Assembly (NCBI GenBank): GCA_010015745.1
Contig: ML978233.1
Location: 62,001-126,000 of the forward strand
Source of the DNA: Setomelanomma holmii
Taxonomy: Eukaryota > Ascomycota > Dothideomycetes > Pleosporales > Phaeosphaeriaceae
Reading direction: 5' to 3'
Length of the DNA: 64,000 nt
A model generated the notes under the pieces. It saw only the letters and a list, made by a program, of their open reading frames with translations. It was not told the origin of the DNA and made no database searches. Shown piece after piece: positions 40,776 to 51,572 of the stretch; position 1 is the first letter of the stretch, and each line of letters opens with the position of its first letter. The position numbers were made by a program, and so were the translations under genes.

Positions 40776-42114
40776 ATGTTTGAGAACGTGTGCGCGATCC
40801 CGCTCGACTATGAGCTGTTCGCACAGGCGATACACCCTGAACAGCCAATCGTCGCTGTAGGATTGGCTTCGGGACACGTTCAGACGTACCGGCTTCCTGC
40901 TGGCGCGAGCGACGACAGCGACAATGACGAGACATTGGCGTCGGAGAACGGCTTTGGACATATAGAAACTGCCTGGACGACGCGGCGACACAAGGGAAGC
41001 TGTCGCACACTCGGCTACAGCATCGATGGCTCATCACTGTACTCGGCTGGAACGGACGGCATCGTCAAGGTGGCCGACTCGGCGACTGGCCAGGTCACGG
41101 CCAAGATTGCAGTGCCATTAGACCCGTGAGCATCAGAACACACGATTCGATACACCATCGACACTAACCCTATCCAGGACCAGCAATGGCATCGACGCGC
41201 CCACCCTCGTGCACGCCCTTTCACCGCAGTCGCTCATCCTCGCAACCGACTCGTCTGCACTGCACATCTACGACATAAGAGACCTGGGCCCCAAGTCGGC
41301 GCTGAAGCCTCAAGCCACGCATCGCCCACACGACGACTACGTCTCGTCCCTCACACCTCTGCCCCCGTCCGAAGCGAGCACGAGTGGCTTCAGCAAGCAA
41401 TGGGTCACCACAGGCGGCAGCACACTGGCCGTGACAGATCTGCGGAGAGGTGTCATGGTCCGTAGCGAGGATCAAGAGGAGGAGCTACTCAGCTCCATCA
41501 TGGTGACAGGGCTGTCGAAGAAGGGCACAAGTGTTGGCGAGAAGGTCCTAGTCGGCGGCGGCAATGGCGTCCTCACTTTGTGGGAGCGCGGCGTCTGGGA
41601 CGATCAAGACGAGCGCATCACCGTCGACCGCTCCAAGGGAGGCGGCGAGAGTTTGGATGCCCTCACCTTGCTGCCCGAGGGCGTCGGTCCCCGAGGCAGG
41701 ATTGCGGCAGTGGGATTGGGCAACGGCGGAATACGCTTTGTCAAGCTCGGTCCAAATAAGGTCATCGATGAGCTCAAGCACGACGAGTTGTCACAAGAAG
41801 GCGTCATTGGACTGGGTTTCGACGTCACAGGAAGACTGATCAGTGGTGGTGGGAAGACGGTCAAGGTTTGGGGCGAGAAAACATGGCAGGATGTGTCAGA
41901 CGATGAAGCCGAGGACGAGGATGATGACGAGGACGACGCTCCGACCAACGGCAAGCGCGCGCACGAGAGCGAGTCTGACAAGGACAGTGATGAGGACATG
42001 GACGACAGCAGCGATGAAGAGCCAAAGCAGAAGCGCAAGAAGAGGAGGAAGGGCAAAGGGAAAAAGCAACAGCAGAAGGGCCATGGCATCCTCCAATTCT
42101 CGGGATTGGCCTGA
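40776..42114 (+). CDS. jip5: WD-repeat protein Jip5 (WDR55 homologue)
   Basis: Two exons, 40776-41125 and 41178-42114, joined over a 52-nt intron, give 428 aa. The protein opens [20 protein letters not shown] and contains WD-type blades such as [53 protein letters not shown] and [20 protein letters not shown]. The C-terminus has an acidic stretch ([14 protein letters not shown]), then a very basic one ([13 protein letters not shown]), and ends [11 protein letters not shown]. This order is diagnostic for fungal Jip5, a nucleolar protein tied to 60S ribosomal-subunit biogenesis and homologous to human WDR55. Length is normal. A long antisense frame over the acidic/basic tail is a composition shadow. 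Confidence 0.92.
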
Positions 42115-42330
42115 AGTATGACGCATGAACAATCGACACCCACCAAATATCTCTTCCCTGCTGCATTGTCGTCCCTACTGTGCACTTGTGTTTGCGCAGC
42201 TTCCACCTCCAGTAATGCTTTGCCGAAGCCATCGCTTAGGTGGGGTGTCAGCCGCAACCAAACCCCAGCAAGCATCCACTCGCCTCCAACTTGGCAGTCC
42301 TTGCTATGTAATGTTCTTGAAGCCATGAGA

Positions 42331-44636
42331 CAATACGAAATGGATACCCCGCTACGCTGATCGTCCCGTCGAACACGGGTTTCAATGCGCACATACGGCT
42401 AACTCGTCAGGTACGGTCGGTGCGCGACTTTCCACATCTCTGTGGGCACTTCTGACAATTACAGCGGCCTGTAACTGCTTCCTCTCCCAGTACCCAGAGC
42501 TACTGGCCGCAACATCCACCTTTCATCCAGCTACCGCGGACGGACCCAGCGATGTAAATGGCGCATTCGACAACTTCGACCGGACAGCGATTGAACACTT
42601 CGTTACTGGAAAGAGGCACCTGAATCATGGCGGAGCAACATCAGAGCCACACGAGCTCTACCAGCCACTACGCGATGGTGAGACTCGTGTTCTCGAGCTG
42701 CTTGCGGGTGAGTCGGAGAGTGCGTTACGAGAGAGCTTGCACAACGTTGGCGTCGACTTCGCTCACCCTGCCCAAAGAAAGGACCAGACCGGCGTGACAT
42801 GCACAAGACATACCAACCATGCCATTTCACTCCGGACTGGGACACCAGTATGGTACACAGCTCTCAGTTACGTCTGGGGAATACCCGTCTTTGACGACAC
42901 CAAACACTTTGTCCAAACATCGGTCGCGATCACCAGCAGTCTTGCAGCGGCATTGCATCGTTTGCAGTCTTCTCACTGCAGCATGTTCCTCTGGATCGAC
43001 CAGATTTGCATCAACCAGCCAGATGTGAAAGAGAAAATGATGCAGATTCCTTTGATGGGTCTAATCTACACACACGCAACGAACACCGTCGTCTGGTTGG
43101 GTGATGAGGAAGGCCAAGAACCCGGCCTAGCACTTGATAAGATGGAGCAAGTCTACGCTAGACTCCAAATGAGCGAAGCACAGATTGCACCCGTCGATTT
43201 CGCGAGGCTTGCTTTTCCACCCACCGAGCATCGAGCGTGGCAAGCCATTCGGCAGATGCTTTCGAGGCCCTGGCTGCGGAGGCTGTGGACGTAAGTCCAA
43301 TCAATGTCGGATCCATCGTCACGCAACATCACTAACTTTACTTTCGCGTTATAGCATTCAGGAAGCGGTCCTATCACGACACCTTTTCGTCAAGTGCGGG
43401 GATGCTGTAGTCTGCTGGGATGATCTTGCCGCATGGTGCGACATCCTGCAACAGTCTGGCCTTTTACATTGGCTTGACACGAGCGACGAGTCCTTGCGAT
43501 CAACTTCAGAGGGCTATCGCAATGTGAGGCACTCATTTTCAGGCGGTGCTACCATTAACTCACTCCAAGCCAATCGTCTCCAAGGCTTGATGCCTCAAAA
43601 GGAGTGCCTGCTGAACATCTTGGTTCGAACGAGATATGCTCAAGCCACGGAAGCGAAGGACAAAACCTATGGCGTGCTCTCGGAATTGCAGATTTAAGCA
43701 TAACACCTGACTACTCTGCCTCCACGACCGCCAGAGAGGTGTATCATCAGGCGTGTCTGAAGCAATTACCAAAATCCGTCTACGAGCTCCTCAGTTGCGT
43801 TGATCATGAGCGCCATTTGGAACCGTCCTGGGTGCCGGACTGGAGTACATCCCGCGTGACCGAGGCACGAGGATACGCGACCATGGCTTGGACACTATAT
43901 CAGTGCGGTTGGAAACCCTCGACGGGAGGCAACAGTTTTGTGGGTAGACCAGTCAAAGTTCTGTTAAGCGATAACGATCATCGAATCACGCTTTCTGGTA
44001 TACTCTTCGACAAAGTGATCGCCATTGGAGGTGTCGTTGAGGAGGCCATCCTAGATATTGATGATCCTCGGAATGGAAACGAAAGCTGGACCTCCTATGC
44101 TCGGATGATCAAAGGTACCTACAAGAGCGATTTGTATCCGCGGCAATCGTCATCTGTCTATGATGCTTTCTGGCAAACGGTCGTGGCAGGTCGCGACGAG
44201 TCAGGTATGGCTTCACCTACTCAGGAACATAGCGAAGTCCTTAGCCTCATCCTCGATTCAGCCACTGGTCAAATGCCCTCGTTGCCTGGACAAACATACA
44301 GCCCAAGACGGCAGAAAGGGTTCTTAACGTTGGCTAGTCTGCGTTCTCGAAAGCCAGCAAAAGCATTGGAATCTTTGCGGGCCGCGTTGGACGATGTGGC
44401 CTCGTGCGATAACAGCCCGAGGACGTTTTGCTCTGGTACCAAGAGGCACGAAGCTTAACGATGAGGTGGTCATATTTGACAGAGCATGCGTCCCTTTCGT
44501 CGTCAGAGCAGTGAGAAGTGGGGACCTTTACAGCGGATGCTATCAACTTCTTGGAGAGGCGTATGTGCATGGTATCATGCAAGGCGACGTCTTGGAAATG
44601 CCCAACCAGAAGTTCGAGGATGTGACTTTGGTCTGA
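42331..44636 (+). pseudogene. HET-domain gene broken by frameshifts (HET-1)
   Basis: A HET domain (heterokaryon incompatibility) reads LYQPLRDGETRVLELLAGES, WYTALSYVWG, FLWIDQICINQ, YTHATNTVVWLG and RPWLRRLWT. It then crosses a 64-nt intron (43291-43354) to IQEAVLSRHLFVKCG. At about 43676-43681 the family block expected as YGVLGIADLSITPDYS is split by two extra bases (CTCTC where CTC keeps frame), which leads to a TAA. The protein continues in another frame to about 44410, then needs a further one-base shift, in a CCC run, to reach RGRFALVPRGTKLNDEV and GEAYVHGIMQGD. No in-frame ATG precedes the HET core after the TGA at 42328, so the start is lost or in an unseen exon. HET proteins trigger incompatibility cell death. 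Confidence 0.88.
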
Positions 44637-45283
44637 GCGAGCAGTATCTGCCGGTTGAACATTGCACGTCGGACTTGTGCTGGACTTGATCTGATCGATG
44701 ACCATCTTGTTGCAACAAATGCTGCCAATGTTTCCAAGCTACTCAACGCCACACAACCCAGCCTCGGCAGTCTTGGAACAGTGGTAGACAAATCTACTAG
44801 GTCACACGCAAGCCATTTCATATAGGTGTTGACTTGTTCCCCGGTTTTCTGGGGCAAGTAATCTATATCCGGTTAAGCCATTGGCTAGAGACAAGCTCGC
44901 TTAGCCTCACGAAGAATATTCGACACGCCTTCCATATTGCTTAATTTAACAGCGTCGCACCTTCAATTCTACGGCGAGTCGACCTCCGGTATGGCTTTGG
45001 CATCGCTGCGCTTGGAAGTACGATGGTGGAGACTAGGCTGCTGTGCTACGATATGTGAATGGAGGACACGAAAATACAGCTCCTTTGTCTGGGGTGCAGC
45101 GATGAGGCTTGACTGCGTTGGGTAATGAAGGATGGTGCATCATGGATGCTCCTGGACATATCAGCACCTTGTCGCTAGGGTTGAAGTCGAGATCTTAGGC
45201 CAAGCTGGCTGGTTATAAACGCACTCGAAACTTCGCAAAACGACTCATCCAGCAGATCACTTCACACATCCTCGACACCCAAG
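44637..45283. other. Intergenic, LPMO promoter region
   Basis: 647 bp without a supported frame; contains the TATA box listed separately. Confidence 0.4.
45214..45219 (+). promoter_or_regulatory. TATA box of the AA9 LPMO gene
   Basis: TATAAA lies 65 bp before the start codon and is followed by the C/A-rich leader usual for highly inducible secreted-enzyme genes. Confidence 0.6.
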
Positions 45284-46109
45284 ATGAAGTTTTCGACGTC
45301 CCTTGTCCTTGCCGCAGCGGCATCATCCGTCTCGGCTCACACCATCTTCCTCTCTGTCAACGATGGCAAGGTCGGCGATGGCGTTCGCGTGCCTTCATAC
45401 GATGGCCCCATCAATGACGTGACCACCAACGATATCGTCTGCAACGGTGGTCCAAACCCGACCCAAAGCACCAGCACCGTCATCACACTGCAAGCTGGCT
45501 CAACGGCTAAGCTCAATTGGCGCCACACTCTCACCTCTGGACCCTCCGATGTTATCGATGCATCGCACAAGGGCCCCGTTATGGCATACCTGAAGAAGGT
45601 ATCGGATGCGAAGACTGACTCCGGTGTTGGTAGTGGATGGTTCAAGGTATGACTTGAAGCACGCCCTTTCCGTGAATGGACAACATAGCTGACGATAACG
45701 TTACAGATTCAACAAGATGCCTTCGACGGCACCAATTGGGGTGTCGACCGCCTCATCGCAAACCAGGGTGTGCAGACTGTCACTATTCCCAAGTGCATTG
45801 CACCAGGCCAGTACCTCCTCCGTGGTGAACTCATTGCGCTACACGCAGCCAGCTCATCTATGGGCGCACAGTTCTACATGGTAAGACCCATATCAGCCAG
45901 TCCAGGTGACCTTCACGACGTAGATATCATGCTAACACAAACGATAGGAATGTGCACAGATCAACATCACTGGCGGCGAGGCCAGCAAGACTCCCGCGAC
46001 TGTTAGCTTCCCAGGAGCGTACAAGCAGAATGATGTCGGCATTATTTACAACCTTTACAGTGGACAGAAGACCTACACTGCACCCGGTCCGGCCGTTTTC
46101 ACTTGCTAG
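45284..46109 (+). CDS. AA9 lytic polysaccharide monooxygenase
   Basis: Three exons, 45284-45646, 45707-45880 and 45948-46109, with introns of 60 and 67 nt, give 232 aa. An 18-residue signal peptide ([18 protein letters not shown]) is cut directly before His19, which becomes the N-terminal copper ligand of the histidine brace (HTIFLSVN). The second ligand is His95 in [12 protein letters not shown]. The second-sphere His167 (ELIALHAA) and Gln176 and the axial Tyr178 (GAQFYMECAQI) are in place. These secreted copper enzymes oxidatively cleave cellulose or related glucans with O2/H2O2 and an electron donor. There is no cellulose-binding module. The gene appears intact although both flanking HET genes are broken. 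Confidence 0.95.
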
Positions 46110-46365
46110 AGAAAGCATCAGGGCAGGACGCTAGGACAGAACAGCATATTTTTTGTATATAGCTTCGGTTAAATTATGGACACCCAGATGTACGCCAAAA
46201 GGAAATATTTACAAATGATTCTCATTCTGGTGTAATTGGGCCGAGGTTTCCAAAACTGTCACAACTATACACAGACGTGATTGCGAGGTAGCCGAAAGTG
46301 ATTAACTCGACCACCCTCGCAGTTGCATTCCGTGTGCGCGCCGACCTTGATACTTACCTTCCTAC

Positions 46366-47690
46366 ATGGCAAGTAAAGGTCCCTCAAACTCCACACAGCG
46401 AGACACGTCGCTATGTGCGTTATGCATCAACCTTTTCGTTGAGCCAAGGACGGCACCCGATGCACATACCGCCGATTTTGATCCCTTGGGATCACCTACT
46501 CGTCGGATCGGTAAAGACATACTGGACTCGGCACATAGTGGGTGTCAGCTATGTACTCTAGTATGGAGCAAGATCTCAACTCTACTTCGTCGCCAGGGCA
46601 ATGATCTCGAGAGTCTCACGATAGCTCCCGATCTGCGTTGGAATAGAGATGCAGGACGCTTTTCTGGATTGATCTATTGGGCCTCCGCAGAGGACTCCGT
46701 CTTCCCAGAGATTCTTCAAGTCAACCTCGATGTAGAGAAAGGTGAGGGAGTGTTGATCACCGAGGCAGGATTAGGCTGATGGCGCGTCGCAGATGTGGAG
46801 GCCGTGGCGCCGGGGCAGCTGCGGCCCTCGGAGACAGAAGCTGAGCCTTGTCACGCTCTTGCTGCGCGCTGGATCTTGGAATGTATCAGCACCCACTTCG
46901 TTTGTGTCAGCAAAGGGGGTGAGCGTTGGTCACCGACACGATTGATCGACGTGGTTCACGATTGGCCAGCTGTGGAACCAAGGCTCGTACTAAGTATCGA
47001 ATTCGATGTCCCACCTTTGTATACTTCGCTCAGTCACCTTTGGGCAGCTGAAACCGTCCTATATCTTATGGCCTCCAACCAAGATCGAATGATGCAGACG
47101 ATAGCAATGACGGATCTGTCACCAACATTTCGAGATGCGATTATGTTCACTCGCCGGTTGGGAATTCGGAATCTCTGGATTGACTCGTTATGCATTCTAC
47201 AAGACTTGATGGATGACTGTATACAACAGTCGGGGTGTATGAGCCGCATCTATAGACATTCCGTATGTAATATTGCCGCCACTGCGGCATCTGACGGGTC
47301 GCCTCGATTGTATCAACGAGATCCGCGCATGGTCACACCATGCAGAGCTTTCATCCAAAGGAACGGACACGAAGGCACGTACATATTCTCACTGAGAGAT
47401 ACTCACAAAGCTGCTATATCGAAGGCTATACTCGATCAACGATGCTAGGTTTTCTAAGAGCGTACGCTGAGTCCAAGAACCCTACATTTATCAAGTCAGC
47501 TATCATGGGAATGTCGCGTTTTTGAGGCTAGCGAGGATACGAATCGGCTCTTCACTAGGTTTGGATGCCTCAGCGTTTTGATCGACTGGGCGGAAGAAGT
47601 ACATTCGGAGCTGAGATGGATCACCGATTTTGCCGGTGCTAAGACATGGGATGCTGAAGGTTTGAGCGAGGTTGTACTGCTCTAGAGGTT
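46366..47690 (+). pseudogene. HET-domain gene with RIP-like nonsense codons (HET-2)
   Basis: One continuous frame from the ATG at 46366 follows the HET family throughout: LCALCINLF, SGCQLCTLVW, RLIDVV, TFRDAIMFTRRLGIRNLWID, SLCIL, NIAATAASDGS, then the conserved block whose family form is WVxQERxLSPRTLH. It is interrupted only by stop codons: TGA at 46777, TAG at 47446 and TAA at 47455, with further stops from about 47680. At the last conserved block TAG stands where family members have Trp (TGG) and TAA where they have Gln (CAA). Each stop can arise from one C:G-to-T:A transition, as in repeat-induced point mutation. The family motif ALSYCWG has also degraded to SLSHLWA. Non-functional. The 3' boundary is approximate. 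Confidence 0.88.
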
Positions 47691-48048
47691 CATGGCGCGT
47701 TTCTAACTAATCCCCATTGGCATATCAGCATCTTCAGCATGTGCCTTATGGCGAGAGCAAATTTGTTCCATAAGTATGGCAACCTCACCAATTGTGGTAC
47801 TCACCATCGGGAAAAGACACACTTCGCAGAGCACGAATACACAAGACGTTGGCACACTTGAGCAAGTCTCGACTCGAGATCGGAGAAACCTCCCGATATG
47901 TCAAGGATGCTATCATTATCGACCCATCTGCGAAAATCGATCTTTGAGCGTACAGACCTGTGCTGCTTAATTTATCAACAGAGTGACCTTTAGGATAGCT
48001 ACAATTTTCAGTGCCAACTTCCAACCCGTTCTCCAGGAACGTCCAAGC
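47691..48048. other. Intergenic
   Basis: About 360 bp after the HET-2 remnant; no supported frame. Confidence 0.4.
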
Positions 48049-49598
48049 TCACATTACAGCACACCGACCATACTGTGGCGTCTTTTTCGCGTCGTCTTCC
48101 AATACACTCTCCGAATCACTTACATCAAACTTCACTCTTTTCTTACGCCTTCCCTCAACATTTCCTCCAAAATCCTCACGTCTATGCCACGTTCCATGAG
48201 ACTTTCCATCAAGCTCACCCATGGCTACCTTCGCAGCAGGAAACGCAATGCCGAATTTCCTGACCCTTTTTACAGTCTTTCCCACGGGGATTCTAGCATC
48301 TACCGTCTTGTTTCCTCGCATAGCAAGGTACTCTAGATTCATATCAACGCTCCTGCGACGCCGTCGGAGCGTCGACGTAATATCGTCGACGCGCTTCCTC
48401 TTCAGTGTCCTCGTGTGCGCAATAGCACCCTCATCCTCGGACACTTCAGATGAGGTAGGTCTATGGCGATACGAGGAATCCACCGCCCTCTTGCGCTTCT
48501 TTTTTAGAGTCTTGGATGTGGTGGTGGGGACGACTTGGTGGCGTCGAAGCGAAACGTCCTCGATCTCGGAGCCTGATGTCGAAGAGATGTAGTCGCAATA
48601 TGTAGGACCGGAGATCCTCTTACGCTTTGTGACTAATTGCGGTGTAGAGATCTGTTTGGCCGACGTTTTGGGCCTCGCTGGGATGGTTTGCTCGTCAGAG
48701 TCTGATGAAGAAGAAATGTAATTGCGATATGTAGCATCTGCACATCTCATGCGCTTTCTCGCCGCTGTTCCCGTGGAGCCGGCTTTGATTGAGGTTTTGA
48801 GCGGTTTTGCCGTGTCGCTGCTTTCAGAATCAGAACCCGCAGCTAGACGAGGGTTCCCGGTTGGGTCTGTAGGGCACTTGCGCTTCTTCGTCGCCGTCCG
48901 TGCTGGTGTAGTGTCCTGGAATCTAGTACTTGATGCTGTGACCTCGCGGGAAGTCCTGCCTACATCCCGAGAGATACCCAGAGAGTCTTTCCTTCCGGTC
49001 CTTGGTGGTGGAGTTAAAAGCGATGGGTAACACGGATCGATTGTTTTGCTAGGTTTCCGGTTGAGTGCGTAGAACTTGGCTCACTCTCTTCGGAGCGTTC
49101 GACCTTTACAGTCATTTCCAACGTTTTGCTATCTTTATGGCTTGCCTTCAAAAATTCCAGGCTTTCCGTGCTGCTCAAGCTCGCTTTCCTAGAATCCCAT
49201 GCAGCATTTGGGTGGCCTATGGGATACAGCTGGAAAGTCCGTAAGTAAGGGGACGAAACATGGCTTGACGGTGTTGTTGGAGGCTGGTACGTCAGCTGCG
49301 AAGACCGCCGCCGCTTGACGTGGACATCGACTTTCTTGCTACAAGACACCAAGCGCTGCGATTTCTCTGTATCTCCATCCGCACCGACATCATATACTGA
49401 TTGCTTCTTCGAAAGACCGAGACAACTGGGTCGCCTTGCAGCAGCAGGTAATGCAACACGAGGGAAAGCAATTGAAGACCTGCGCCTACCGCCCGACCGT
49501 TCAGGTCTGACAGCACTATGAGCGTACATATGCTTTGCCTGCGCTTCGAGACTAATGTTACCGAGGTGGGCTAGACAGAATGGACATGACAGATCCAT
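48049..49598 (-). CDS. Putative nuclear protein: C2H2-like finger plus basic repeats
   Basis: Two minus-strand blocks. The first (49598 to about 49100, ATG at 49598) begins MDLSCPFCLAHLGNISLEAQ and continues AKHMYAHS, a C2H2-like finger (CPFC...H...H), then a Ser/Arg-rich stretch. Its frame ends at 49014. The second block, in another frame, is open from about 49090 to the stop at 48049. It holds four or five copies of a module consisting of KRKR or KKRK, a short linker with a Tyr, then YISS-type Ser/acidic residues (for example RKRMRCADATYRNYISSSSD and KRKRISGPTYCDYISSTSGS). A splice from a GTTGGA donor near 49116 to an acceptor near 49046 would join them in phase, but it is weak. Family not recognised; nuclear role inferred. 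Confidence 0.55.
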
Positions 49599-49664
49599 GC
49601 TGTGCTGCGTCGACTGAAGGAAACGTTGTTCCCACTCTTCGCGGATACTGGCATCGACTTCAAG

Positions 49665-51572
49665 CTATGGCGATGAGGGGATAGTACCAGGAGTAAGCGG
49701 CGGAAAGCCTGGGCTAACATTCTCCAGCCAAGCAGCACAATCAGCTATGCTGAGGCGCGAGGGGAGCTGTATGCTCGCTCGTCGATACAGCGCTTCAAGT
49801 TCATCTTGTTGCATGATCTCCTTAGCGGGGCTGTGGTCGTTGGCGTCTTCAACCTCGACTTCGACAATATTCCACACGGCATCATCGTCTCTCGTCCACG
49901 GCTCGTCTCCTTCCAATGGTGGCAACAGCGAATCATTACCAATCATCTCAATACCCGCAATTTTGATTGCAACACTCATTGTACTTTTTGGGTCCGTCGG
50001 TGGCACAACGGGGATACTGCCACTCGGGTAGAGCAACGATAAATTGCGAGCGAAGGCACTCCACGCTTTCTGTTTGTCGTTGGCGAGCCATTTGGTGCGA
50101 TAGAAGGAGAGCGTGGCAGCGAGGCCAGTCGTCTGAAGGTGATGCTCTACTGTTGCGAGGATTTCAACTAATGTTGTTGAGTTGCCCGGGGAAGGTGGTG
50201 GTGTCAAGGGTACGGCAGGAATCTTGACACGGACAAGAGTTTTGCGAAGGGGTTTCGGGGGCCCTGGTAAGCGTTTTTGTGCCACCTTTGTACCGTCTTT
50301 GAGTGTAACGACGTCTTCGCAATCGTCTGATTCTTCTGCGAGCTCACAATTGCCTTCTCGGACCCAGAAGTAGTAATGTGGTACGTCGCACCCAGGGAAG
50401 CTGATGAAGCGTAGATTAGCCAGTGTTCTCTCTTCCTTCTTCACCTCCTCTTTTTGTCCATAGTCCAAATATGCTGGCAGATAGCACACAGCGAGCGGTC
50501 TCCATTCACTCGCGTCAAGAACTTCCGCCAGCTTACGTATTGTGTTCTTCTCTCGCTGGATGTGGCGACGTTCACGGTCCACTTTCGAGTCGGTCGGCTT
50601 GACTCGCAAAAGTTGGCGATCCCCAAGGTACCATTTGTTATACACATCTAGTAGTCTTTTCGCCCCGTTGCAGGCAGGTAAGGAGAAATACATCTGGGCA
50701 TTCCAGCCTTGAATTTGCGTTCGCGTAGTCCAGGCAGATGCTGGCTCAATGCGGGCCTTTCGCAAGACACCAATCAAACGACTCTGCCGTGCTGCATTGC
50801 GAGTTCTCGGCGACAATATAGGCACGTAGTCTGGCTCAACGCTCGCCGGGTAGGTCGCACCCGGAAGGATTATTTTCTCCTTACTTTCGGTCGTGTGGAC
50901 TTTGAGCGGCGTGTATGATATGCTGCGTGGCACACGAGGTATCCGAGCTGGCCATGTGCTCCCTCCAGGTGAGTATACTGGCGACAAAGGCAATGTTGGA
51001 GGCACTGGAGATGGCATAGTATTGAACGGCCATTCGAAAAGACGTAGCTGGCAGTCTGGGACAATTGGACGTTCTTCCGCGCGAAGGGTGGTTTCAGTGG
51101 ATGTGCTGTCCCATGACTCCTCACTCAAAGCCTGACCGCCCTGAAATTGATCAGCGTCAATGCCACCCCGTCCCTCGTCGTGCGTCATCTGCAGCCCATC
51201 CTCATCCGACGTGTCGTCGCTGACGCTTTCATCTGCGTCCCTCCTCTTCTGTCTCTCTAGGCGCCTCCTCATCTTTGCTACTGCTTCTTGCATTTTTCTG
51301 TTGTCTTCCAGCTTTTTCTCTTTCTCCAATTGCATTTGTTGCCTTTCACGCTCAGCAATGGCCTCGCGCTCTTTTCGCTTCTGATTTTCATCATCATTTG
51401 CCAGTGCCATCGCCATTTCGACTTTCTTCATGTCCTTCACATAAATCTTGCGCTCGATGCATTCAGCTTTGAGCTGCTTGTAGTCCCACTCGTCGAACTT
51501 GGTGTTGGTCTTGTCCTTGTCCTTGACTCGGTGCGTCCCACCGCGCCGGTGGGCCGCTGCTTGTGGAGCCAT
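49665..51572 (-). CDS. SAP-like/coiled-coil hypothetical protein
   Basis: A single exon of 635 codons from the ATG at 51572. Residues about 28-60 (WDYKQLKAECIERKIYVKDM and following) resemble a SAP-type helix-turn-helix, a DNA/RNA-binding motif that often starts LKxxCxxRxI. A highly charged helix follows (about 60-115, KRKEREAIAERERQQMQLEK), a predicted coiled coil, then an acidic patch (SVSDDTSDEDG). The central and C-terminal parts are mixed, with aromatic motifs such as WNAQMYFSLPACNGAKRLLD and HYYFWVREGNCEL, and a Pro-rich linker. No enzyme motif is seen. The SAP-like start suggests a nuclear protein, which is inference. It lies 67 bp from the preceding gene's ATG, on the same strand. Confidence 0.7.
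   Translation of the reverse strand: MAPQAAAHRRGGTHRVKDKDKTNTKFDEWDYKQLKAECIERKIYVKDMKKVEMAMALANDDENQKRKEREAIAERERQQMQLEKEKKLEDNRKMQEAVAKMRRRLERQKRRDADESVSDDTSDEDGLQMTHDEGRGGIDADQFQGGQALSEESWDSTSTETTLRAEERPIVPDCQLRLFEWPFNTMPSPVPPTLPLSPVYSPGGSTWPARIPRVPRSISYTPLKVHTTESKEKIILPGATYPASVEPDYVPILSPRTRNAARQSRLIGVLRKARIEPASAWTTRTQIQGWNAQMYFSLPACNGAKRLLDVYNKWYLGDRQLLRVKPTDSKVDRERRHIQREKNTIRKLAEVLDASEWRPLAVCYLPAYLDYGQKEEVKKEERTLANLRFISFPGCDVPHYYFWVREGNCELAEESDDCEDVVTLKDGTKVAQKRLPGPPKPLRKTLVRVKIPAVPLTPPPSPGNSTTLVEILATVEHHLQTTGLAATLSFYRTKWLANDKQKAWSAFARNLSLLYPSGSIPVVPPTDPKSTMSVAIKIAGIEMIGNDSLLPPLEGDEPWTRDDDAVWNIVEVEVEDANDHSPAKEIMQQDELEALYRRASIQLPSRLSIADCAAWLENVSPGFPPLTPGTIPSSP

Noticed and set aside
41604..42392. 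262-codon minus-strand frame over jip5
   Set aside because: Antisense shadow of the acidic and Lys/Arg-rich tail of Jip5, which lacks antisense stop codons by composition.
47340..47525. Plus-strand frame over the HET-2 3' region
   Set aside because: Out-of-frame shadow of the HET pseudogene; the in-frame reading matches the family better despite its stops.
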